Below are positions 1 through 5,047 of a stretch of 5,047 nt of DNA, piece by piece. Origin of the DNA: CAZFAP01 sp964516325 (GTDB lineage: Bacteria > Auribacterota > JABMQX01). The stretch spans positions 1-5,047 of the forward strand of contig CAZFAP010000239.1 of NCBI GenBank assembly GCA_964516325.1, read 5' to 3'. The position numbers and the translations under genes were made by a program. Within the stretch, counting starts at the first letter, position 1, and each line of letters begins with the position of its first letter. The notes beneath the pieces were generated by a model. It ran no database searches, was not told where the DNA came from, and saw only the letters and a program-made list of their open reading frames with translations.

Positions 1-26
1 ACCCCGTAGTGACGGCCGCCGCCGAG

Positions 27-97
27 TGTCAGGGTGGGCTCGTACCGGTCGTGCGGGGAACAGGAAACCCCTGAAATACAGCGACACCCTGACATCT
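27..97. repeat. Copy A of a short interspersed repeat with terminal inverted repeats
   Basis: A perfect 10-bp inverted repeat (TGTCAGGGTG at 27-36, CACCCTGACA at 85-94) bounds a 68-nt unit. The 31 nt at 67-97, beginning ACCCCTGAAATA, recur at 340-370 with 4 mismatches. The left-end motif TGTCAGGGT also recurs at 282-290. The two copies therefore share both ends but differ in the middle, which suggests a small non-autonomous mobile or structured repeat rather than chance similarity. No transposase is visible, so its mobility is inference. Confidence 0.5.
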
Positions 98-146
98 GCT
101 GTGCGGTGTATTTTGGTGGGGAGATGGATGAATCGTTTGGTCGAGA

Positions 147-234
147 AGCCCCCACCGAAGGCGGGGCTCAGGGACGAAATGGCGCTTCGCTGACCACCAG
201 CTAAAGCAGGTGGCTAATGGCGCCTCTGGCGCCA
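147..234. repeat. Cluster of three small stem-loops, REP/IS200-like in appearance
   Basis: Three consecutive inverted repeats lie within 88 nt. The first is AGCCCC (147-152) paired with GGGGCT (163-168). The second is CCACC (194-198) paired with GGTGG (209-213), extended by GC/GC inside an A-A mismatch around a TAAA loop. The third is TGGCGCC (218-224) paired with GGCGCCA (228-234) around a 3-nt loop. Dense GC-rich hairpins in non-coding DNA resemble REP/BIME clusters or IS200/IS605-type element ends. No Y1 transposase gene is present, so this assignment is inference. None is followed by a T-tract, so they are not good terminators. Confidence 0.4.
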
Positions 235-281
235 CTGAAGCCGGCAGGGACCAAGGATGTCCCCCGCCTGATTGTCACGAC

Positions 282-370
282 TGTCAGGGTCTTGCGTCGC
301 GAAGGACAGACGCAACACCCAGGCAGCACGGCCGGAGGGACCCCTGAAATAGAGCGGCACCGTCACATCT
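282..370. repeat. Copy B of the short interspersed repeat
   Basis: This copy shares the left motif TGTCAGGGT (282-290) and the 31-nt right part (340-370, 27 of 31 identical) with copy A at 27-97. Its right terminus has diverged (CACCGTCACA against CACCCTGACA), so the terminal inverted repeat is degraded. The interior is longer (89 against 71 nt overall) and holds its own hairpin. It lies in the same orientation as copy A, about 255 nt away. Confidence 0.5.
287..320. other. Stem-loop inside repeat copy B
   Basis: GGGTCTTGCGTC (287-298) and GACGCAACACCC (309-320) pair at 11 of 12 positions around a 10-nt loop. This is the strongest hairpin in the first 600 nt. It has no T-tract on either side, so it is not an obvious intrinsic terminator. 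It may be the structural core of the repeat unit. Confidence 0.5.
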
Positions 371-612
371 TGCCGCGATTCGGCGCCACGCCGTCAATAG
401 AACGCCGAAAAGGCGAGAGAGGAATCCAGAAAAGGGAACTTTACGCACGGAACCGGTAGGTGATAAAGTCAAAACAGGTCGAGGCGCTGCGGCAAGAACA
501 TGAACCCGAAGCGTCGCTCTGACAGGGAATTGCCCGACGAAGCCGCGGTTCGTTTCGTGGGGCAGTTGCCGCGTACGTCGAGCAAAAGGAAGCCGCACTC
601 CCGACAGTATGC
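371..612. other. Non-coding leader region upstream of the oxidoreductase gene
   Basis: No open frame here looks like a protein; the frames that exist are low-complexity and Arg/Ser/Pro-rich. One imperfect inverted repeat is visible: AATTGCCC at 528-535 with GGGCAGTT at 560-567, which is seven Watson-Crick pairs plus one G-T. It could structure the 5' leader of the downstream gene if transcription starts upstream of it. Nothing else is recognised. Confidence 0.4.
440..467 (+). promoter_or_regulatory. Weak candidate sigma70-type promoter
   Basis: TTTACG (440-445) and GATAAA (462-467) are separated by 16 nt and loosely resemble -35 and -10 boxes. If used, they would leave a leader of roughly 185 nt before the start codon at 661. 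The match is poor at both boxes and promoter consensus in the host phylum is uncertain, so this is only a candidate. Confidence 0.2.
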
Positions 613-648
613 TTGTGGCAGCGACGTCCGCAAATCGCTTTCACATTT

Positions 649-655
649 AAGGAGG
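649..655 (+). promoter_or_regulatory. Strong Shine-Dalgarno site deciding the start at 661
   Basis: AAGGAGG lies 5 nt before the ATG at 661. The frame is open upstream to a TTG/ATG-like start near 613, but that start has no ribosome-binding site. The 661 ATG is therefore preferred. Confidence 0.8.
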
Positions 656-660
656 AAGGA

Positions 661-1956
661 ATGAAAACGTTATCACTTCGTGAGGATGAAAATTGTCAGG
701 GGCGACTCTCCGCTGAGGTCGCCACACCGGTGCGGGCGACAGCCGAATCGGAAGGGACTGCTGAAGTTCGGCCTCGCTTATCCCGCAGAGCGTTCTGCAA
801 GACCCTTGCTGGGGGAGCTGTCGCAGCGGTCGCCGCTCCGTCATCGAACAGGCCGAGAGCGGAGGAAGCCGACGATAAGAAAATCCGGATTGCCGTTGTC
901 GGAGGGAACTTTGGGGCGACGTTCTGGTGGCACGAGCATCCCAACTGCGTGGTTACGGCGGTGACGGATCTGATTGCCGAGCGGCGCGAGAGGCTCGTTG
1001 AGCGCTATAGCTGCAAGAACGCCTACGAGTCTCTCGAGGAGATGCTGAAGAAGGCGGCTGACACTTTTGACGCGGTGGCGGTTTTTTCAGGGGCGCCCGA
1101 TCATGCGAAGCACTCGGTCATGTGCATGAACGCGGGGAAGCATGTTGTCTGCGCCGTGCCGGCAGCGCTGACGCTGGAGGAATGCCAGCTCCTGAAGGAA
1201 ACGAAGGAGAAAACCGCGCTGAAGTACATGATGGCGGAATCGAGCTATTATCGGCAGGAATGCATTGCCGCGAGGGAACTCTACCAGGCGGGAGAGTTCG
1301 GCAACCTTTTCTACTCGGAGGTGGAGTACTATCACAATTTCATCTGCACATACCCGAGCCAGCCGGACGTGTGGCGGTTCGGCTTCCCTCCGATGCTCTA
1401 TCCGACGCATTCCACAGGCTTTCTTGTCGGCGTTACCAAAGAGCGTCTCGTCGAAGTCTCCTGTCTCGGAACGCGAGAAGAGCCTTTCCCGCGCCCCGAT
1501 CAGAACGTCTATCGAAACCCGTTTTCCAACGAGATCGGGCTTTTCAAGACGAACCGGGGGAATGTCTGTCGGGGGAATGTCTGCTGGCGAATTGCCGCTG
1601 GCGGTGAGCGGGCGCAGTGGTTCGGGACGGAGATGTCAGCCTACATGTCCAGCTCCGGCGGGCTAAGCAATTCGATCGAAATCGCAGACAAAGGCCGGCA
1701 GGCGTGGAATGTGCCGCAATACTGGAAAACCGATCGCCTGCCGGAGCGGATGCGGCACGCGAGCGGGCACGGCGGAAGTGCGGTGTTCATTTCTACGGAG
1801 TTCATCAACGCGCTCGTCGAGGGCCGCGAGCCGACGATTGACGTGTACGAGTCGCTGGCGATGACGGCGCCGGGCATCGTGGCCCACCAATCAGCCCTCA
1901 AAGCCGGCGAGCAACTCAAAGTCCCCTCCTTCGACCCTGTGCGGAAGGAGACTTGA
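661..1956 (+). CDS. Tat-signal Gfo/Idh/MocA family oxidoreductase, EKP lysine missing
   Basis: This encodes a 431-residue protein. A twin-arginine motif SRRAFCK (residues 41-47) followed by an Ala/Gly-rich hydrophobic stretch (about 49-60) predicts Tat export with a folded cofactor. The N-region of about 40 residues is unusually long. The NAD(P)-binding Rossmann part follows: a strand IRIAVV, then GGNFGA (81-86), a divergent form of GxGxxG, and an acidic residue D103 ending strand 2. The position of the family's EKP motif reads AVP (165-167), after GKHVVC, so the usual catalytic lysine is absent. The C-terminal part matches the Gfo/Idh/MocA substrate-binding domain in style (for example ERAQWFGTEMSAYM). 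The family typically oxidises or reduces sugars, inositols or related compounds; the substrate here is unknown. Residues 299-308 are a perfect RGNVC-RGNVC duplication. The start follows a strong AAGGAGG. I am sure of the family and unsure of catalysis. Confidence 0.92.
   Translation: MKTLSLREDENCQGRLSAEVATPVRATAESEGTAEVRPRLSRRAFCKTLAGGAVAAVAAPSSNRPRAEEADDKKIRIAVVGGNFGATFWWHEHPNCVVTAVTDLIAERRERLVERYSCKNAYESLEEMLKKAADTFDAVAVFSGAPDHAKHSVMCMNAGKHVVCAVPAALTLEECQLLKETKEKTALKYMMAESSYYRQECIAARELYQAGEFGNLFYSEVEYYHNFICTYPSQPDVWRFGFPPMLYPTHSTGFLVGVTKERLVEVSCLGTREEPFPRPDQNVYRNPFSNEIGLFKTNRGNVCRGNVCWRIAAGGERAQWFGTEMSAYMSSSGGLSNSIEIADKGRQAWNVPQYWKTDRLPERMRHASGHGGSAVFISTEFINALVEGREPTIDVYESLAMTAPGIVAHQSALKAGEQLKVPSFDPVRKET
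1555..1584 (+). repeat. 15-bp in-frame tandem duplication inside the oxidoreductase gene
   Basis: CGGGGGAATGTCTGT (1555-1569) is followed immediately by CGGGGGAATGTCTGC (1570-1584), which differs only in the last base. It encodes RGNVC twice. Relatives are expected to have a single strand of the form NRGNxxRxxVCWRI here, so one copy is probably an insertion. The copies are almost identical, which suggests a recent slippage event or an assembly artefact. Confidence 0.85.
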
Positions 1957-1959
1957 TCT

Positions 1960-1992
1960 ATGATAACACAGGAAAAGGAGCCCAGGCGCTGA
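1960..1992 (+). CDS. Possible 10-residue mini-ORF (MITQEKEPRR) in the intergenic gap
   Basis: An ATG at 1960 is preceded by AAGGAG (1945-1950), with a 9-nt spacing, inside the end of the oxidoreductase gene. The frame runs 10 codons and stops with TGA at 1990-1992, directly abutting the AAGGAGG that would serve the next gene. It could be a coupling or leader peptide, or the leftover start of a former downstream gene. The peptide has no recognisable features and may simply be chance. Confidence 0.2.
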   Translation: MITQEKEPRR

Positions 1993-1998
1993 AGGAGG
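1992..1998 (+). promoter_or_regulatory. Shine-Dalgarno site for the 540-residue gene, with unusual spacing
   Basis: AAGGAGG ends 13 nt before the GTG at 2012, longer than the usual 5-9 nt. An in-frame ATT at 2006 would sit 7 nt away, but ATT starts are very rare. No in-frame ATG lies near the N-terminus (the next methionine is residue 101). GTG at 2012 is therefore the best start. Confidence 0.5.
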
Positions 1999-2011
1999 AT
2001 GAGGCATTGTC

Positions 2012-3634
2012 GTGACCACCTACAAACAGCCCATTAAGGAACTGAGCCGTCGCCTTCTCTGGGACCGAGCTGTACGATGCGTTACCGAAGACAGGCAGAA
2101 CTGCAGGGTGCTTGACGAAGACTACATCAGACGCCTCTGGGACTACAGTTACAACGAGCGTCTACTGAAATACAACCTTGCTCCTCCGCCCAATGAATCG
2201 TTCTTGGATGGGTGGGCAGACTTCGCAAATGATCGGTATGGGCGTAGATCACCAAAAGAGCTTCGGGTTGCCTATCTGTGCGGTCCTGAGCCGGAAAACG
2301 ACGTCAAGGTCATGCTTAACCATGGCATACGCGTGGAAAACATATGGGCATTCGAAAGAGACCGGGGTCTTTACCAGCAGGCTCTCCACAACATCAAGAA
2401 TGCCCACCCGACGCTAAAGATTGTTCATGGTCGCATAGAAGACTTCCTCCAGGTTAACCCGATTCCGTTCGACATCATCTACCTTGATTTCGCGGGTTCG
2501 ATTATCAGTAGAGAGGCGAAGGCGTACTCGACAATACACGGGATCTTTGACTTCCAGGCGCTGAACGAACTGGGCGTGTTAGTTATCAATTCCGGTACCC
2601 CGGACAAGACAAAGGACACGCTTGATTTCTTGACTGACTACTTTCTATACCAGCCGCTTGTCGAGGGTCAAGTGCTCGGCTGTACTGCTGATGATGGCAA
2701 GGCTATCACATGGTTTGTTGAGGGACCGTGCTTGCGGCCGTTGGAACGCAATCGGGTCAGAAACTCGATTAGCGAAAACTGGGACGCATCTTACTCCGCG
2801 TTCGTCTCCCAATATCCCCTGCTTTATTCCAACATTGTCCAGCCCTCTCTTAGAGTGTTGCGGAATCCGCTGGCGAAACAAATGATCTTCGAGAAAAAGG
2901 GCACCGCAATATCCCAATCTGTACAGAGGTTGTCGAGCATTGAGGCCCTGAAGCGGTTGCTCGAATCGGAGGAGGGTGATATTGATATCCTATCGGGCGG
3001 AGATCTCCTTCTATCTCCGTCAGACTATCCCTTATGGCATTTCATCCTGGCGCTTAAGGAAAGTAACTCACCCTTGGCCAAAACGTGGTACTGTCACTAC
3101 GCCGAAGCGGTGTGTCGCGCGTCTCGATTTGACGCGATACGTCTGGGAGGTCTTCTTCGCTCTGCTTTCGAGGGTTACGTGGACGCGCTATCCGAACCGC
3201 TGAGGAGCGCTATCCCGCGCATATATGAGGCGTTGCCAGACAAGCACGGTGGCCTATTCTGCGATGTGCCAATGCCGAGGTTGTGGCTTGAAGTGGCTCT
3301 AAATCAATTGGGTTTCCCTTACCACCCTCGCATCGACAAGCACTGGCGGTGTCAGTATACCTCGAAAGAACGCAAGATGATGGTAGATGTCTTCGTGTTT
3401 GATCGCTGCCGAGCTTTTTACGACTGGCTTCCGACGATAGAATACTACGGGAAGGATCTCGCGGTACCCGAGAGACAGATTATCACCCGCGCCTGCCTCG
3501 ATGCCATAGAAAAGCAGACCAGGTGGCCACTTAGCGGCTTTTACTCGTACTCCTCACTCATAGGCAAGTACGAAGTCGCGTGGGCAAGATTTGCTGAGTT
3601 TGATGTTAGAAAAGACCTCAATCAAGCCGAATAA
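2012..3634 (+). CDS. Uncharacterised 540-residue protein with methyltransferase-like Rossmann core
   Basis: I do not recognise a named family. Residues 84-163 read like a class I SAM-dependent methyltransferase core. A strand LRVAYLCGPEPEND (84-97) occupies the motif I position but lacks GxGxG. ENIWAFERD (109-117) supplies an acidic residue at the end of strand 2. LKIVHGRIEDFL (135-146) resembles motif III. FDIIYLDFAGS (153-163) resembles the motif IV region and recalls the DLDPFGS of Trm1-type RNA methyltransferases, though only loosely. Residues 1-83 are charged, helical and Trp/Tyr-rich. Residues from about 250 to 540 are mostly helical, without visible catalytic motifs, signal peptide or membrane segments, so it should be cytoplasmic. 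GC on sampled lines is about 50%, lower than the upstream gene. It lies 55 nt after the oxidoreductase on the same strand but has no obvious functional link to it, and may be acquired cargo. The reading frame is certain; the methyltransferase reading is inference. Confidence 0.85.
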   Translation: MTTYKQPIKELSRRLLWDRAVRCVTEDRQNCRVLDEDYIRRLWDYSYNERLLKYNLAPPPNESFLDGWADFANDRYGRRSPKELRVAYLCGPEPENDVKVMLNHGIRVENIWAFERDRGLYQQALHNIKNAHPTLKIVHGRIEDFLQVNPIPFDIIYLDFAGSIISREAKAYSTIHGIFDFQALNELGVLVINSGTPDKTKDTLDFLTDYFLYQPLVEGQVLGCTADDGKAITWFVEGPCLRPLERNRVRNSISENWDASYSAFVSQYPLLYSNIVQPSLRVLRNPLAKQMIFEKKGTAISQSVQRLSSIEALKRLLESEEGDIDILSGGDLLLSPSDYPLWHFILALKESNSPLAKTWYCHYAEAVCRASRFDAIRLGGLLRSAFEGYVDALSEPLRSAIPRIYEALPDKHGGLFCDVPMPRLWLEVALNQLGFPYHPRIDKHWRCQYTSKERKMMVDVFVFDRCRAFYDWLPTIEYYGKDLAVPERQIITRACLDAIEKQTRWPLSGFYSYSSLIGKYEVAWARFAEFDVRKDLNQAE

Positions 3635-3789
3635 GTTCCAACCACACTGTCTGATCGGGCCTTGGGTTTCAATAGCAACGGCCTGCGAATGCCTTCCCGG
3701 CACAGGCACAAAGGGCCTTGGCCGCTTCGGGCCGCGACGGTGTTGTATTAGTTGGAGAAACCCCAATAATCGACGTAAGTAAGTGGAAC

Positions 3790-3803
3790 GGGTGTCGACA
3801 CCC
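3790..3803. other. Perfect 14-bp palindrome
   Basis: GGGTGTCGACACCC is fully self-complementary with no spacer. It is followed at once by CCC and then GATCGCGAT, itself largely palindromic. A spacer-less palindrome suits a dimeric DNA-binding protein or a recombination site better than an RNA hairpin. No adjacent regulator gene is present to pair it with. Confidence 0.5.
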
Positions 3804-3875
3804 CCCGATCGCGATGCCGTAAGAATCCATCCCGCCGCCTCGCGAGCAGCGCAACCGCCACACGTTGTGGGAAGC

Positions 3876-3891
3876 AGTTCTCCGCAGAACT
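3876..3891. other. Small stem-loop
   Basis: AGTTCT (3876-3881) and AGAACT (3886-3891) form a 6-bp stem with a CCGC loop. It lies about 100 nt beyond the stop of the minus-strand DUF2442 gene. There is no T-tract, so a terminator role is not supported. Confidence 0.3.
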
Positions 3892-3987
3892 CCGAGCCCT
3901 CGCCGGATATGAAGCGAGGTGCATTGTGGTCGAAGCCGACGTGCGCGGTTTTTTCGGTGGACGTTATCCATCCGGGCAGGCAGGAAC

Positions 3988-4260
3988 TCAGTTGTTCCGG
4001 GGGTCCGCGACCAATGGGTATTTGTCCGGGTTCTCCAGGCAGTCCAGGGACAGGTCCACATCGAGCGAAGGCCAGCATAGGTGGACCTTATGATGCAATT
4101 CCAGCTTCACGATGTCGCTCACCTTCGCATCTTTGAACCAGGGGTAATCCTCATAGGAAAGTAAGTATTCCTTGCCCCTGACAAGGACCCATAAGCCGTG
4201 CGTACTGATGTTGGTCACCTCAGCCTTTGAAGTGCTTGTCCCAGGCTTCTGAGATTTCAT
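3988..4260 (-). CDS. DUF2442 domain protein
   Basis: This encodes a small cytoplasmic protein of 90 residues. The DUF2442 signature is clear: an N-terminal beta region (KAEVTNISTHGLWVLV, 12-27), then KEYLLSYEDYPWFKDAKVSDI (30-50, with the diagnostic YPWFKDA), then HLCWPSLDVDLSLDCLENPDKYPL (60-83, with the diagnostic W-P-x-L-D-V-D-L-S and ENPxKYPL). The function of the family is unproven. Members are often encoded beside DUF4160 proteins, as here, and the pair has been suspected of being toxin-antitoxin-like. The frame extends upstream to 4329, but the extra residues lie inside the DUF4160 gene, so the ATG at 4260 is preferred. It overlaps the end of the DUF4160 gene by 41 nt, implying translational coupling. 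GGGA lies about 10 nt upstream of the start, which is a weak ribosome-binding site. Confidence 0.88.
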   Translation of the reverse strand: MKSQKPGTSTSKAEVTNISTHGLWVLVRGKEYLLSYEDYPWFKDAKVSDIVKLELHHKVHLCWPSLDVDLSLDCLENPDKYPLVADPRNN

Positions 4261-4459
4261 CCTTTCGTTCCCTGACACACTCCAGCGTTTCGGAGATTTG
4301 GCCGGGCGAGAGTCCGCAATTCTGCGCAAGGTCCACCTCGGGCTCGAGCCAGAACTTCGCCTCGCCGTCCTCGCGCCTCACGTGGACGTCCATCCGCTCT
4401 TCCTCTCTCGAGAGGAAAAAGAAGCGATAGCCTTCCCACTGAAACACGGTCGGACTCAT
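4220..4459 (-). CDS. DUF4160 domain protein
   Basis: This encodes 79 residues from the ATG at 4459, covering essentially the whole DUF4160 domain. It opens SPTVFQWEGYRFFFLSREE (2-20), matching the family start PTV-x-(5)-YRFFF-x-S. The DVHVRREDGEAKFWLEP segment (24-40) matches the family's HVHV...AKFWL core. The end LSPGQI...AWDKHF (50-77) matches its helical tail. The biochemical role is unknown. It is first in a two-gene unit with the DUF2442 gene, overlapping it by 41 nt. The start is ambiguous: a good GAGGAG (4485-4490) precedes in-frame TTG codons at 4480 and 4477 by 4 and 7 nt, while the ATG at 4459 has no ribosome-binding site. A TTG start would add 6 or 7 residues. The family alignment favours 4459; the ribosome-binding site favours TTG. 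Confidence 0.88.
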   Translation of the reverse strand: MSPTVFQWEGYRFFFLSREEERMDVHVRREDGEAKFWLEPEVDLAQNCGLSPGQISETLECVRERKDEISEAWDKHFKG

Positions 4460-4484
4460 GGAGTTATGATACCACAACAAAGAG

Positions 4485-4490
4485 CTCCTC
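4485..4490 (-). promoter_or_regulatory. Shine-Dalgarno site of the DUF4160 gene pointing to a TTG start
   Basis: On the minus strand GAGGAG lies 4 nt before the TTG at 4480 and 7 nt before the in-frame TTG at 4477. It is about 25 nt from the ATG at 4459, too far for that start. This supports a short N-terminal extension beginning LWYHNS or similar. Confidence 0.5.
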
Positions 4491-4625
4491 TCAATTCATT
4501 CTGCCTCCAGAGCCTTGGAGCGGTTCATCCTCAACGAGCATTCTATTGACCTTCTCGCAGAAATCCGGCAGGATAAACGCCTGTCGGAACAATTGAAAGG
4601 CATGCAATTAACCCTTGGAGTAACT

Positions 4626-4630
4626 GGAGG
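4626..4630 (+). promoter_or_regulatory. Shine-Dalgarno site of the second Tat-protein gene
   Basis: GGAGG lies 5 nt before the ATG at 4636. A second in-frame ATG at 4648 has a weaker GAAGGAAGG upstream. The first start is preferred. Confidence 0.7.
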
Positions 4631-4635
4631 ACATC

Positions 4636-5047
4636 ATGAAGGAAGGTATGACGAGAAGAGAGTTTCTTGGAGTCACGGCTGCGGGGGCGATAGGAGTGGC
4701 GGCGGGCGCAAAGCTTGCGCGAGCGGCAGGGGCATCTCAGGCAACCCTCCCGTCTTGGACGGCTTCAAAGACTCGCATCGGCAAAATCTATATCGGGGGG
4801 CGGGGCGGGTGGCCCAGCCCAACAATTGACCCCAAGGACGACATTAAGTGGATCGAGGGCGAGCTCGCCAAGTTGCAACCTCACTTCGCCGACATCGAGT
4901 TCGTGGACGGGGGACACGTGATGAATCCCAAGGAGTTGCCTGCCGTGAAGGAGAAGTTCCGCGACGTTGATGGCATTCTCTTAATCCATCTGAGCATGTT
5001 CATCGGGCAATACACGAATGACCTTCTCACGCTCAATATCCCCATCA
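4636..5047 (+). CDS. Tat-exported protein, possibly L-fucose/L-arabinose isomerase-like (partial)
   Basis: The gene is cut by the window edge; 137 complete codons are visible and open to the end. The N-terminus MTRREFLGVTAAGAIGVAAG (5-24) is a classic Tat signal: a twin-arginine TRREFLG followed by an Ala/Gly hydrophobic core, with likely cleavage near residues 30-36. The mature part starts with a strand RIGKIYIGG (47-55). It then has a helix-strand pattern ending DVDGILLIHLSMF (110-122) and DLLTLNIP (129-136). That order resembles the N-terminal alpha/beta domain of L-fucose/L-arabinose isomerase-like proteins, in which DGIL-(x)n-L is followed by a PxV strand. This assignment rests on style, not on a catalytic motif. 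Start ATG 4636 follows GGAGG. It is divergent from the DUF4160 gene, with a gap of about 155 nt that must hold both promoters. Export of a sugar-acting protein would fit the Tat oxidoreductase at 661. Confidence 0.8.
   Translation, partial: MKEGMTRREFLGVTAAGAIGVAAGAKLARAAGASQATLPSWTASKTRIGKIYIGGRGGWPSPTIDPKDDIKWIEGELAKLQPHFADIEFVDGGHVMNPKELPAVKEKFRDVDGILLIHLSMFIGQYTNDLLTLNIPI

Larger units (their letters stand above)
3635..3987. other. Non-coding gap between convergent genes
   Basis: This 353-nt stretch separates the plus-strand 540-residue gene from the minus-strand DUF2442 gene. Open frames crossing it are low-complexity shadows without family resemblance. It contains a 14-bp palindrome (3790-3803), a small hairpin CCACA/TGTGG (3858-3870), another AGTTCT/AGAACT (3876-3891), and a T6 run at 3949-3954. 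No convincing intrinsic terminator follows the stop at 3634, nor is one clear for the minus-strand cassette. Confidence 0.5.

Noticed and set aside
284..598. A 104-codon minus-strand open frame in the upstream region
   Set aside because: It runs across the repeat copy, is Arg/Ala-rich, and resembles translation of a repeat rather than a protein.
3666..3676. GTTTCAATAGC, which looks like the start of a CRISPR repeat
   Set aside because: It occurs once only, with no spaced copies nearby, so there is no array.
3938..3954. T6 run after a short GC-rich stem as an intrinsic terminator for the orphan gene
   Set aside because: The possible stem (CCG/CGG) is only 3 bp and lies about 300 nt past the stop codon.
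3554..4078. A 174-codon minus-strand open frame spanning the gap after the orphan gene
   Set aside because: Its composition is Gly/Pro/Arg-rich and low in hydrophobic periodicity. It overlaps both the orphan gene's end and the DUF2442 gene, and has no family signature.
3783..4136. A 117-codon plus-strand open frame
   Set aside because: It is mostly antisense to the clear DUF2442 gene and is Ser/Pro-rich with no recognisable domain.
4546..4577. TTGACC ... GATAAA as a promoter for the second Tat gene
   Set aside because: The spacer is 20 nt, too long for a normal sigma70 promoter, and no better pairing was found.
4515..4635. A protein-like open frame from a TTG (ERFILNEHSIDLLAEIRQDK...) upstream of the second Tat gene
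   Set aside because: It has no ribosome-binding site, is closed upstream by a stop at 4467-4469, and runs out of frame into the Tat gene. The first 35 residues look plausible but cannot be supported as a gene.

Overview
This window looks like a chromosomal segment from an environmental, probably uncultured bacterium. Two genes encode Tat-exported proteins, and one of them belongs to the Gfo/Idh/MocA oxidoreductases. This combination is typical of Planctomycetota and related PVC phyla, and of Hydrogenedentota-like genomes. The lineage is inferred from gene style only, because there is no rRNA or marker gene here.

Layout. Positions 1-612 hold no convincing gene. They carry two diverged copies of a short repeat (27-97 and 282-370) and a run of small stem-loops, and look like repeat or mobile-element debris. 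Positions 661-1956 (+) encode a Tat-signal Gfo/Idh/MocA-type oxidoreductase in which the usual catalytic-lysine EKP motif reads AVP, and which contains a fresh-looking 15-bp in-frame tandem duplication. A 10-codon mini-ORF lies in the 55-nt gap that follows. Positions 2012-3634 (+) encode a 540-residue protein of unknown function. It has a Rossmann-like, methyltransferase-like core with the signatures GPEPEND, ENIWAFE and FDIIYLDFAGS. Positions 3635-3987 are non-coding and contain a perfect 14-bp palindrome and small stem-loops. On the minus strand, 4459-3988 is a two-gene cassette: a DUF4160 protein followed by an overlapping DUF2442 protein. This pair is recurrent in bacteria and has been suspected of being toxin-antitoxin-like, but it has no proven function. 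From 4636 (+) to the window edge runs the N-terminal part of a second Tat-exported protein, possibly of the L-fucose/L-arabinose isomerase-like type.

How it fits together. The two Tat proteins flank genes of a different character: an orphan methyltransferase-like gene and a DUF4160/DUF2442 pair. On sampled lines the orphan gene is about 50% GC, against about 55-60% for the oxidoreductase. The simplest reading is a sugar-catabolism neighbourhood interrupted by accessory genes, with repeat debris nearby. No complete defence system, CRISPR array, RNA gene or intact transposase is visible. The least explained item is the 540-residue orphan protein.
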